In this document: positions 34,557-42,322 of the stretch, one piece after another
Layout of the letters: the number at the start of each line of letters is the position of its first letter
Position numbering within the stretch: position 1 is the stretch's first letter
Assembly: GCA_023957125.1 (NCBI GenBank)
Contig: JAMLHL010000032.1
Location: 1-42,322, forward strand
DNA: 42,322 bases
Direction: 5' to 3'
Source of the DNA: Chitinophagaceae bacterium
GTDB lineage: Bacteria > Bacteroidota > Bacteroidia > Chitinophagales > Chitinophagaceae
Notes under the pieces: generated by a model
Told to the model about the DNA's origin: nothing
Database searches by the model: none
What the model saw: only the letters and a program-made list of their open reading frames with translations
Program-made: the position numbers and the translations under genes

Positions 34557-34580
34557 CAGGCGATAGATTGCCTGCTTTTT
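34557..34580 (+). terminator. Rho-independent terminator after the HYC_CC_PP gene
   Basis: An eight-base stem (caggcgat / attgcctg, one G-T pair) with a two-base loop, directly followed by cttttt. It lies 34 bases after the stop, so the pump genes need their own promoter. Confidence 0.55.
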
Positions 34581-34655
34581 AGTTTATAACATATCAGGAG
34601 AATCCGGTTTGCTGTGGTAAATCACTCAATCCATCTCACTTCATAATTCAATTAT

Positions 34656-35936
34656 ATGATTCCAAATCTGATCGCATGGTCACTAAGAAACCGGTGGATC
34701 GTACTGTTCCTCGCAGCCGGAGCATTTGCCTGGGGCATTATTAACCTGTTGAGGAATCCTGTGGACGCTATTCCGGATCTAAGCGAAAACCAGGTAATCG
34801 TTTTCACCGAATGGCCGGGGCGCAGTCCCCAGATCATCGAAGACCAGGTAACCTATCCATTGGTATCCAACCTCCAGGGTATTGCCAAAGTGAAGAACGT
34901 ACGTGCCACCAGTATGTTTGGCATGAGTTTTCTCTACATCATTTTCGACGATAATACAGATATCTATTGGGCGAGAACCCGGGTGCTGGAACGACTGACC
35001 TATGCCCAGCGACTGTTACCCGAGGGCGTCATTCCTACGCTCGGCCCGGATGGAACGGGGGTGGGACACATTTTCTGGTACACCCTTGAAGCCAGGGATA
35101 TGAACCTCGGCGAACAACGTGCCCTGCAGGACTGGTACGTTAAACTGGCCCTGCAAACCGTGTCGGGAGTAGCCGAAGTGGCCAGCTTTGGCGGCTTCGA
35201 AAAACAATATCAACTGGTGATTGATCCGGTGAAACTGCAGTATTATAATATTTCTCTAACAGAGGTGGTTGACAAAGTAAAAGCCAACAATAACGACGTT
35301 GGCGGACGAAAGTTCGAGATGAGCGATATGGCTTATATCGTGCGGGGACTGGGATATATTAAAAGTAAAGAAGACATTGAGCAGGTTCAGGTGGTCATCA
35401 GAAATGGCATCCCTGTAAGAGTAAAAGACATTGCTGCCGTGCAGATGGGAGGCGATATCCGTACCGGAATTTTTGACCGCAACGGGAATGGTGAAGTCGT
35501 AGGCGGCATAGTGGTGATGCGTTACGGCGAAAATGCCGATGCGGTTATCAAAGCGTTAAAGATCAAATTGAAGTCTGTTGAAGCGGGTCTGCCGCCGGGC
35601 GTAACCTTTAAAATCGCTTACGACCGCAGTCACCTGATTGAGGCGGCCATTGATAATATCAAATGGAAATTAGTGGAAGAAATGGCCATCGTAACCCTGA
35701 TCGTTATTCTCTTCCTTTTCCACTGGCGCAGCGCGTTGAGCATCATTATCCAGATCCCGGTAACCGTTGCCATTAGTTTTATCCTGCTGAATCTTTTTGG
35801 CGTAAGCTCTAATATCATGTCGCTTACGGGCATTGCGCTGGCCATTGGCGTGATCGTAGATAATGGTATCATCATGAGCGAAAATAGCTATCGTCATTTG
35901 TCAGACTACCAAAACCATAAAAACAACCTGATATGA
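34656..35936 (+). CDS. cusA: CusA-type RND efflux pump, N-terminal part (split gene)
   Basis: The first 426 residues of a heavy-metal RND pump. TM1 is near residue 12-30, followed by the first porter domain (VIVFTEWPGRSPQIIEDQVTYPL, GVAEVASFGGFEKQYQLVIDP), TM2 (MAIVTLIVILFLFHW), TM3 and TM4. TM4 reads AIGVIVDNGIIMSEN with D402 and E409 as proton-relay residues; an Ala at the first relay site is the CusA (Cu/Ag) pattern, not the CzcA one. The frame then ends at TGA 35934-35936 inside the cytoplasmic loop between TM4 and TM5. The remainder of the pump starts at an overlapping ATG. Start chosen at MIPNLIAWSLRN. Confidence 0.85.
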   Translation: MIPNLIAWSLRNRWIVLFLAAGAFAWGIINLLRNPVDAIPDLSENQVIVFTEWPGRSPQIIEDQVTYPLVSNLQGIAKVKNVRATSMFGMSFLYIIFDDNTDIYWARTRVLERLTYAQRLLPEGVIPTLGPDGTGVGHIFWYTLEARDMNLGEQRALQDWYVKLALQTVSGVAEVASFGGFEKQYQLVIDPVKLQYYNISLTEVVDKVKANNNDVGGRKFEMSDMAYIVRGLGYIKSKEDIEQVQVVIRNGIPVRVKDIAAVQMGGDIRTGIFDRNGNGEVVGGIVVMRYGENADAVIKALKIKLKSVEAGLPPGVTFKIAYDRSHLIEAAIDNIKWKLVEEMAIVTLIVILFLFHWRSALSIIIQIPVTVAISFILLNLFGVSSNIMSLTGIALAIGVIVDNGIIMSENSYRHLSDYQNHKNNLI

Positions 35937-37867
35937 GGTGGTTCAAAAAATACAGATCCAAAAACTATACGCCCATCCCTAAAGCCAAAAGAATGGCGTT
36001 GATAGAACGGGCCTGCAAACAGGTATCCAGGGGAGTATTCTTTTCTACGGTCATTATCATCACTTCTTTTTTACCCGTATTCCTGTTAACGGGTCAGGAA
36101 GGAAAATTGTTTCATCCGCTGGCATACACCAAAACTTTCATTATGATCGTGGATGCCGTCCTGGTGATTGTGCTGGCGCCGGTACTGATCTCTTTTTTTA
36201 TGAAGGGCCGGTTTGTGCCGGAAGGAAAAAACCCGTTGAACCGGTTCCTTGAGCGGGTATATACCCCCGTTATTAAAGCCTGTATCCGGTATCGCAAAAC
36301 CACCATTGCAGTGAACCTCCTGGCATTGGCTATTAGCGTACCATTGTTGTTCAGCCTGGGCAGGGAGTTTATGCCGCCATTGGACGAAGGTTCCATTTTG
36401 TTCATGCCCACCACCCTGCCGGATGTAAGCAATACGGAGATGAAGCGGATCCTGCAGGTACAGGATAAGATCATCAAATCCGTACCGGAAGTGGAGAATG
36501 TTCTGGGGAAAGCGGGAAGGGCCAATACCGCTACCGACAACAGCCCGGTGAGTATGATCGAAACCATTATCTTATTAAAGCCGGGGCATGAATGGCGAAA
36601 AGGGATCTCCAAACAGGATATCATCGCCGAGCTGGATGCCCGGTTGCAAATTCCGGGCGTAGTAAACAGTTGGACCCAACCCATCATCAACCGGATCAAT
36701 ATGCTGAGTACCGGGATACGCACGGATGTAGGTTTAAAAGTTTTCGGACAAAACCTGGACACCATCTATACCCTCTCGCAACAGTTTAAAAAACAACTGG
36801 AAGGAATGGACGGCGTTAAAGATCTGTATGTGGAACCGGTAACAGGCGGAAAGTACATTGACATTTCGATGAAACGGGAGGAACTGAGTCGCTACGGACT
36901 AAGTGTGGATGACATAAACCGGGTAATTGAAATTGCTTTGGGAGGAATGCAGATCACGAGCACCATTGAAGGCCGGCAGAAGTTTTCCGTAAATGCCCGT
37001 TTCGGGCAGGATTTCAGAAGCAGTATTGAGGACTTGAAAAACCTGCAGGTGCAAACCGGAAGTTTTGGACCCATTCCTTTACAATCGGTAGCGGACGTAC
37101 AGCTTACTGAAGGGCCATCCATGATCAATTCGGAAGATGCCATGTTGCGGGGCACCGTATTATTTAACGTACGGGGCAACGACCTTGCCAGTACAGTGAA
37201 TGAAGCAAAAGAGATGATCTCGGAACTGGTGAAAAAATTGCCCAAAGGATATTACGTAGAATGGAGCGGTGAATACGAAAACATGATCCGAAGCGAGCGG
37301 ACGCTGCTAATGATCCTGCCTGTGGTACTGCTGGTGATTTTTATTTCTATGTATTTCGCATTTCACAGCGCCCGGGAAGCCTTCCTGAGCCTGATCAGCC
37401 TTCCCTTTGCTTTGATTGGCGGCGCATTATTGGTGTATTTCTGGGGAGTAAATTTGTCGGTAGCCGTTGCCGTCGGGTTCATCGCCCTGTTTGGACTGGC
37501 GGTGGAAACCGGTATTGTGATGGTGATCTACCTCAATGACGCCATGCAGCAACTGGTGGACTTAAAAGGCAATTCGTCCGCCGTTATCACCAAAAAAGAC
37601 CTGGAGCAATACGTGATCGCGGGCGCAGCCAAAAGATTGCGGCCGAAGATCATGACCGTATCTGTTGCCTTGTTTGCGCTGCTGCCCATCCTGTGGAGCA
37701 AAGGAGCAGGCAGCGATGTGATGATCCCGATTGTATTACCCATGGTGGGCGGAGTCCTCACCTCTGCCACGCATATCTTATTGGTAACCCCCCTGATCTT
37801 TTTAATGGCTAAAGAATTTGAACTCAAAAAATACGGGAAAATTGAAGTGTTGGAACCTGTTCATTAA
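35933..37867 (+). CDS. cusA: CusA-type RND efflux pump, C-terminal part (split gene)
   Basis: The last 644 residues of the pump, starting at an ATG that overlaps the previous stop (ATGA). It begins with a basic loop (MRWFKKYRSKNYTPIPKAKR), then TM5 (FFSTVIIITSFLPVFLL), TM6, the second porter domain, and TM7-12. Three methionines that align with the CusA metal-binding triad are present: LFMPTTLP, VSMIET and INMLSTG. Together both parts give 1070 residues, close to full-length CusA, and no conserved segment seems missing. The break therefore reflects a frameshift or a true gene split with coupled translation. Confidence 0.85.
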   Translation: MRWFKKYRSKNYTPIPKAKRMALIERACKQVSRGVFFSTVIIITSFLPVFLLTGQEGKLFHPLAYTKTFIMIVDAVLVIVLAPVLISFFMKGRFVPEGKNPLNRFLERVYTPVIKACIRYRKTTIAVNLLALAISVPLLFSLGREFMPPLDEGSILFMPTTLPDVSNTEMKRILQVQDKIIKSVPEVENVLGKAGRANTATDNSPVSMIETIILLKPGHEWRKGISKQDIIAELDARLQIPGVVNSWTQPIINRINMLSTGIRTDVGLKVFGQNLDTIYTLSQQFKKQLEGMDGVKDLYVEPVTGGKYIDISMKREELSRYGLSVDDINRVIEIALGGMQITSTIEGRQKFSVNARFGQDFRSSIEDLKNLQVQTGSFGPIPLQSVADVQLTEGPSMINSEDAMLRGTVLFNVRGNDLASTVNEAKEMISELVKKLPKGYYVEWSGEYENMIRSERTLLMILPVVLLVIFISMYFAFHSAREAFLSLISLPFALIGGALLVYFWGVNLSVAVAVGFIALFGLAVETGIVMVIYLNDAMQQLVDLKGNSSAVITKKDLEQYVIAGAAKRLRPKIMTVSVALFALLPILWSKGAGSDVMIPIVLPMVGGVLTSATHILLVTPLIFLMAKEFELKKYGKIEVLEPVH

Positions 37868-37880
37868 TCAACGAAGGTGT

Positions 37881-39134
37881 ATGAAAAAAATATTCTTCTT
37901 TTCAATTTTAATATTCGCGGGACTTTCAGTCCGGGCGCAGGAAACACTGCCCTTGTCTGCTATAAAAGACATTATTCTCCAAAATCACCCTTCCTTAAAA
38001 ATGGTAGAGGCCTCCTACCGCGCGGCAGAAGTAAAAGCGGAAGGCGCTTATTCGTGGATGGCGCCCGAATTTGGAGCGGGCTTTTTCCAAACCCCGTATA
38101 ATGCGGGGAAATGGAAAAGCACTGCCGATATGCCGGGTATGGGGATGTTTATGATCTCCGCGGAGCAGATGTTCCCTAATAAAAAAGCGCAGGAGGCTGA
38201 ACATGCCTTTCTGAAATCAACCGGAGCCATAGAAATCGAAAAAAAACCGGGTATGCTCAGCAACCTGCTCACCACCGCCAGAACCGCCTACTACAATTTG
38301 ATAGTGGCCGAAAAGAGGACCGGTTTATATAACGAAAATGAAAAACTGCTGGAGTTTATGATCCAAAGCGCAGAGATCCGGTATCGAAATAACCTGGGTA
38401 ATATCAACAGCTATTATAAATTAAAAGCCGCCCTCGCAAAATTAAAAACAGCCGAAGCGGTATTATCCGCCCATCAGGCACAACAACAAACCGTCATTAA
38501 CAACACGATGATGCGGGAGGAAACAACTGCCTTCAATGTTGATACGATATTTTCATGGTATCCTTTTGAGACGCTTTTAACGGATGAAGACGCGCTGACC
38601 AAAACCAGTGAGTACCGGGTGCTGGAGAAAACCATCGCTGCCAATAACCTCGAACAACAAGCCGAACTGGCTGCCCTAAAACCTCAGTATGGCATTAAAT
38701 ATGAACACATGGCAGGTTTTGGTCGCCAGCCTCAAATGTTTTCCCTGATGGCGATGGTAAAGCTGCCGCTGGCAAAATGGTCGGCTAAGATGAACAGGGC
38801 AAAAGCCGAAAGTATCACGTACGAAAACCAGGGTCTGCAATCACAGCAAAGGGCTTATATCAACGCCGAAAGGGGAAAGAGCAGATCGTTGTTCGCTGAA
38901 TTACAGGGAATTAAAAATGAACTGAAGATGTACGACGACGAGATCATCCCCGCTCTTCACAAAAATCTACAAACCCTGCAAATCAGTTACGAGCAAAACA
39001 AAGCTGAAATATCCGAACTCTATGATGCCTGGCAAAGCCTGCTGGATGCAAGGATGGACTACCTTGATACTTTAGCGAGAGGAATGACCATCCAGTCGGA
39101 GTTATTAAACATCTTTCAAATGGTGGATTTATGA
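37881..39134 (+). CDS. TolC-family outer-membrane efflux protein (CusC-like)
   Basis: A 417-residue exported protein with a signal peptide (FFFSILIFAGLSVRAQ). Long helices with coiled-coil character and the two repeats typical of TolC follow (SAIKDIILQNHPSLKMVEASYRAAEVKAEG in the first half; the second half ends ISELYDAWQSLLDARMDYLDTL). It forms the outer channel of the CBA pump. The ATG at 37881 starts the signal peptide; the frame is open 21 codons further into the cusA end. It is 13 bases after cusA and overlaps the adaptor gene by four bases. Confidence 0.85.
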   Translation: MKKIFFFSILIFAGLSVRAQETLPLSAIKDIILQNHPSLKMVEASYRAAEVKAEGAYSWMAPEFGAGFFQTPYNAGKWKSTADMPGMGMFMISAEQMFPNKKAQEAEHAFLKSTGAIEIEKKPGMLSNLLTTARTAYYNLIVAEKRTGLYNENEKLLEFMIQSAEIRYRNNLGNINSYYKLKAALAKLKTAEAVLSAHQAQQQTVINNTMMREETTAFNVDTIFSWYPFETLLTDEDALTKTSEYRVLEKTIAANNLEQQAELAALKPQYGIKYEHMAGFGRQPQMFSLMAMVKLPLAKWSAKMNRAKAESITYENQGLQSQQRAYINAERGKSRSLFAELQGIKNELKMYDDEIIPALHKNLQTLQISYEQNKAEISELYDAWQSLLDARMDYLDTLARGMTIQSELLNIFQMVDL

Positions 39135-40525
39135 AATTGATTTTTCGAAAATACATTATTTCACGGCGGGACGTCAGCCGAAGAATATTATTGGCGGTAG
39201 GCTTAACCGTTGGTGTTGCAGCATTCTCCTGTAACCATTCTTCACCTGCATCATCCACCGGTGTCACCTACACCTGTCCGATGCCACAGGACTCCGTTTT
39301 CAGCGACAAGCCCGGCAGGTGTCCGAAATGTGGAATGGATCTGGTGCCCATGCACGAAATACATAGCGGTTCGGACCCAACAGAAGCAGCCGGTTCAGGA
39401 TTTACCTGCCCTATGCATCCGCAGGTACACAGTGATACGCCCGGAGCCTGCTCTATTTGCGGGATGAGCCTGGAGCGGATAAAAACCGGAGATGAGCCGC
39501 TCTCTCTTTCCCTGGAAATGCTGCTGAAACCAGCCAACCAGGCGGTAGTAGCGAATGTGCCTATGGTGCACCTGGCCCAGCGGGAAGAAGACCTGGAACT
39601 GGAAGTATTGGGAGACGTAGAATACGATCCCCGGTTTTCACAAAGTATTTCCGGTAAGGTCAGCGGAAGGATCACCAAAATGTATGTAAAATACCGGTAT
39701 CAAAAAATCAATGCGGGTCAGCCGATAATGGAAATATATAGTCAGGAGTTGGTAACGGCACAAAACAATTATTTGTTTTTATTACAAAACGATACCGGCA
39801 ATCATTCCCTGATTGCATCTGCTAAACAAAGATTATTATTACTGGGCATGAGCCCAAAGCAGTTGGAGGAGGTTGCCAGGCAGGGAAAGGCGCGCTATGC
39901 CGTGACCATTTTCAGCAGCGCCTCGGGGGTAGCGGATGAAAGCACCGCAAGGGATATTCCATCCCCGGTAGTGAACGCTGCCACCCGGCCCTTATCCATT
40001 AAAGAGGGGATGTATATTGAAAAGGGACAATCGCTGTTCACCCTATTCAATCCGTCAAAACTGAGAATAGCTTTGCAGATCTTTCCGCAGCACCAGGAAA
40101 TGCTGAAACCGGGAGATAAAGTAACCCTACGACCGGAATCAACACCCGGAGCGGAGTTTACGGCTACCATACATGAAATGGTACCCTATTATCAGACACA
40201 AAGCAACACCCTGATCGCCCGCATCCCTTTTGACAACAGCAGACAAAAACTTCCGGTAGGCAGCACCGTTAGGGCAACGGTATTCACCGGGTACAAGAAT
40301 GCCGGTTGGCTGCCTGAAGAAGCAGTGGTTTCCCTGGGACTGGACAAAGTGGTTTTTGTAAGAGAACAGGATGGCTTTCTTGCCCGAAAAGTGAAAACCG
40401 GGATCGTGAGCAAGCACCTGGTACAAATCCTGGATGGATTGAAGCCCAATGAAGCGGTGGCTGCCAATGCCGGTTTTTTAGTGGATAGTGAAAGTTTCAT
40501 CATGACAAAAAATGCAGCACAATGA
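39131..40525 (+). CDS. CusB-like periplasmic adaptor with two heavy-metal-binding domains
   Basis: A 464-residue membrane-fusion protein, probably a lipoprotein (C34 after VAAFS). Two small zinc-ribbon-like heavy-metal-binding domains precede the adaptor core: residues 47-74 (YTCPMPQ...GRCPKCGMDLVPM) and 91-117 (FTCPMHPQ...GACSICGMSLERI). Then come the barrel-sandwich (GKVSGRITKMYVKYRYQKINAGQPI), the hairpin and the beta-barrel domains (ALQIFPQHQEMLKPGDKVTL). It links the RND pump to the outer channel and may pass Cu/Ag from the HMBDs. It overlaps both neighbours by four bases. Confidence 0.88.
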   Translation: MKLIFRKYIISRRDVSRRILLAVGLTVGVAAFSCNHSSPASSTGVTYTCPMPQDSVFSDKPGRCPKCGMDLVPMHEIHSGSDPTEAAGSGFTCPMHPQVHSDTPGACSICGMSLERIKTGDEPLSLSLEMLLKPANQAVVANVPMVHLAQREEDLELEVLGDVEYDPRFSQSISGKVSGRITKMYVKYRYQKINAGQPIMEIYSQELVTAQNNYLFLLQNDTGNHSLIASAKQRLLLLGMSPKQLEEVARQGKARYAVTIFSSASGVADESTARDIPSPVVNAATRPLSIKEGMYIEKGQSLFTLFNPSKLRIALQIFPQHQEMLKPGDKVTLRPESTPGAEFTATIHEMVPYYQTQSNTLIARIPFDNSRQKLPVGSTVRATVFTGYKNAGWLPEEAVVSLGLDKVVFVREQDGFLARKVKTGIVSKHLVQILDGLKPNEAVAANAGFLVDSESFIMTKNAAQ

Positions 40526-41706
40526 AAAAGCTGATTATCATAATGGCCGGTTTGTTTTTGTTGATAGCCTGTAACCATTCGAAGGATGACAGCAGTCCCA
40601 AAGATTACTATTACACGTGCAGTATGCACCCGCAGATCGTGGATAATCATCCGGGACGCTGCCCAATTTGCCACATGGACCTGATCAAAGTAAAGCGCAC
40701 CCAATCCGCGCCGGATGAAATTTCGCTCAATGAAGAACAGATCAGGCTGGGAAACATTATCGTGGATACCCTCTCTGTTTCGGCTATGGGTAACCGGCAG
40801 ATATTAACGGCGATGCTCGCGGCAGACGAAAGCAAAACCAAAGCCGTCGCCACACGGAGCAACGGGCGGCTGGATCGTTTGTATCATAAAACAACGGGAG
40901 CATATATACAAAGGGGACAGCCTGTGTATTCCATCTACAGCGAAGAGTTGAATAGTGCAAAACAGGAACTGATTACCCTGGTACAAAAACGAAAGGCTTT
41001 GGATAACAGCATTATTAATTTCGATCAACTGATTGACGCTGCCAAACAGCAATTGATTTTGTCGGGCATTTCCAATACACAAATAGAAAGCCTGGTACAA
41101 AACGGGAACCCATCCGGCCTCACTACCTTTTACAGCCCGGTTACCGGATACATAACGGAACTAAATGTGATGGAAGGGGATTATGCCAGCGAAGGAACCA
41201 CGCTGATGCGGATAGCTGACCTTTCACATTTGTGGGCCGAAGTGCAGGTGTACGCTTCCCAGGTTGCACAACTCCCTGAAAACGCGGTGGTGGATCTTGA
41301 ATTCCCGGATCTCCCCGGAATGAAAGTCCGTGGCAGGGTTTCTTTCATTAGTCCGGAGTTAATACCCGATAGCCGGATCGTTCTGGCGCGGGTTTCTATA
41401 CACAATCCGGAAGGGAAACTACGTCCCGGAATGGTGGCTTATGTAATCGCCCGGCCGCAGGTGAGCAACCATTTGACGCTCCCGGTAGATGCGGTGATCA
41501 GGGATGGACGGCACAACCGGGTATGGCTGCAAACCCGGCCCGGTACTTTCAAATGGCGGGAAGTGGAAACCGGGGCCGAAAGCGATCACCGGATAGCCAT
41601 CGTTTCCGGACTGGAAGAGGGTGAAAAGGTTGTAACCAGCGGGGCATACCTGCTCAACAGCGAATACCTGCTGAAGAAGGGATATACGGGAGAACACCGC
41701 CATTAG
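40522..41706 (+). CDS. CusB-like periplasmic adaptor, second copy
   Basis: A 394-residue adaptor with a lipobox (LLIAC, C17) and one heavy-metal-binding domain (YTCSMHPQ...GRCPICHMDLIKV, from about residue 30). The core repeats the CusB order: SNGRLDRLYHKTTGAYIQRGQPVYSIYSEEL, the helical hairpin, and SPVTGYITELNVMEGDYASEGTTLMRIADLSHLWAEVQVY. Sequence differs clearly from the preceding adaptor, so it is an old duplication. Overlap is four bases. Both adaptors may form mixed rings on the same pump. Confidence 0.88.
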   Translation: MKKLIIIMAGLFLLIACNHSKDDSSPKDYYYTCSMHPQIVDNHPGRCPICHMDLIKVKRTQSAPDEISLNEEQIRLGNIIVDTLSVSAMGNRQILTAMLAADESKTKAVATRSNGRLDRLYHKTTGAYIQRGQPVYSIYSEELNSAKQELITLVQKRKALDNSIINFDQLIDAAKQQLILSGISNTQIESLVQNGNPSGLTTFYSPVTGYITELNVMEGDYASEGTTLMRIADLSHLWAEVQVYASQVAQLPENAVVDLEFPDLPGMKVRGRVSFISPELIPDSRIVLARVSIHNPEGKLRPGMVAYVIARPQVSNHLTLPVDAVIRDGRHNRVWLQTRPGTFKWREVETGAESDHRIAIVSGLEEGEKVVTSGAYLLNSEYLLKKGYTGEHRH

Positions 41707-41753
41707 GAGATTGGAGATTTGAAATTTTCCCCGGGGTATGGTTTTTCCTCCCT

Positions 41754-41957
41754 TCATTTCTCTTTCAGCCTTCTGTCCGTTACCGATTCTCCGCCGATAC
41801 CCCAATTGTCTGTCGGCACTTCTTCTATGATCACCACGGTGGTCTGAGGATTTTTATTCAACACCCTTTGCAGCAGTTCAGTGGCTCCTTTGATCAGTGC
41901 GGCTTTTTGCTCTTTGGTTACCCCTTCATCGGTGATCTTAATGTTAATATATGGCAT
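41754..41957 (-). CDS. 4-oxalocrotonate tautomerase family protein
   Basis: A 67-residue tautomerase. After removal of the start Met the catalytic Pro-1 is exposed (MPYINIKITDEGVTKEQK), followed by the helix ALIKGATELLQRVLNKNP and VVIIEEVPTDNWGIGGESVTDRR, with the conserved EE and W region. The start at 41957 is fixed by the Pro-2 codon; the longer frame would hide it. It converges on the adaptor gene, 47 bases away. Substrate in this organism is unknown. Confidence 0.9.
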   Translation of the reverse strand: MPYINIKITDEGVTKEQKAALIKGATELLQRVLNKNPQTTVVIIEEVPTDNWGIGGESVTDRRLKEK

Positions 41958-41967
41958 GATAATTTTT

Positions 41968-42322
41968 ATGAAAACCTGGCAGGTTGAGTTCTTATACAAT
42001 TTTAATAAATGTTCAACAAATATGAATACGATGTATAACTGTCAGGTTGATTTTTAATTTTTATGAAAACCTGACAGGTTGAGTTCTTATATAATTTTAA
42101 TAAATGTTCAACAAATATGAATACGATGCAGCATAACCTGTCAGGTTGATTTTTAATTTTTATGAAAACCTGACAGTTGAGTTCTTATATAATTTTAGTA
42201 AATGTTCAACAAATATGAATACGATGCAGCAAAACCTGTCAGGTTGATTTTTAATTTTTATGAAAACCTGACAGTTGGGTTCTTATACAATTCTAACAGA
42301 TGTTCAACAAATACGAATATGA
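41968..42322. repeat. Tandem repeat with palindromic ends
   Basis: Four units begin with atgaaaacctg at 41968, 42063, 42162 and 42260, giving periods of 95, 99 and 98 bases; the fourth runs out of the window. Each contains aacctgacaggtt-like and aacctgtcaggtt-like palindromes at its ends and the shared atgttcaacaaatatgaat core. No open frame spans the units. It lies directly upstream of the tautomerase start on the opposite strand. Confidence 0.8.

Noticed and set aside
41968..42322. The terminal repeat considered as a CRISPR array.
   Set aside because: The spacer-like portions are repeated between units, the repeat length is too long, and no cas gene is near.

Overview
The window reads as chromosomal DNA of a Bacteroidota bacterium, most likely a Chitinophagaceae-type environmental species. 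Supporting signs are TonB receptor/lipoprotein gene pairs, TANNTTTG-type -7 boxes, few Shine-Dalgarno sites, a short RsmI, a Bacteroidota-type alpha-oxoamine synthase, HYC_CC_PP and CNGxCQ cysteine proteins, and MCE/Mla genes in the order permease-ATPase-MCE. No rRNA, tRNA, CRISPR array, integrase or transposase was recognised.

Layout. (1) 1-10.5 kb is mostly housekeeping: a 5'-truncated deacetylase-like gene, an M1 metallopeptidase, a PepSY-like protein, the pepP-pssA-purS-rsmI operon, a CoA-binding protein, a YkuK/RNase H-like protein, engB and icd. (2) 10.7-14.9 kb is a metal-flavoured surface module: a cysteine-motif membrane protein, a TonB-dependent receptor and a BNR-type lipoprotein with a CxCC motif. 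(3) 15.3-18.6 kb holds an alpha-oxoamine synthase, glucokinase and an AT-rich two-gene insert (HEPN protein plus YegP/DUF1508). (4) 18.7-28.1 kb is a stress and envelope block: two UspA proteins, two Hsp20 proteins, an Mla-type lipid transporter, a cardiolipin-synthase-like PLD protein, a YdjM-type membrane protein and a baeRF3 protein. (5) 28.5-31.2 kb carries a sialidase and a GH109-like Gfo/Idh/MocA protein. (6) 31.4-41.7 kb is a copper/silver resistance island: CopA ATPase, CopZ-like chaperone, HYC_CC_PP protein, a CusA pump split into two overlapping ORFs, a TolC-type outer-membrane protein and two CusB-type adaptors. (7) A small tautomerase and a four-unit palindromic tandem repeat close the window.

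How the genes may work together. CopA would move Cu(I) from cytoplasm to periplasm, the CopZ-like protein would carry it, and the Cus-type CBA pump would export periplasmic metal. The receptor module at 10.7-14.9 kb may handle the same or another metal at the surface, and its leading gene shares an almost leaderless promoter layout with the HYC_CC_PP gene. The most notable unexplained features are the split CusA, a dispersed cloverleaf-like repeat (3.3 and 28.3 kb), the HEPN-YegP insert, and the terminal tandem repeat. All family assignments are from reading the sequence; no database search was run.
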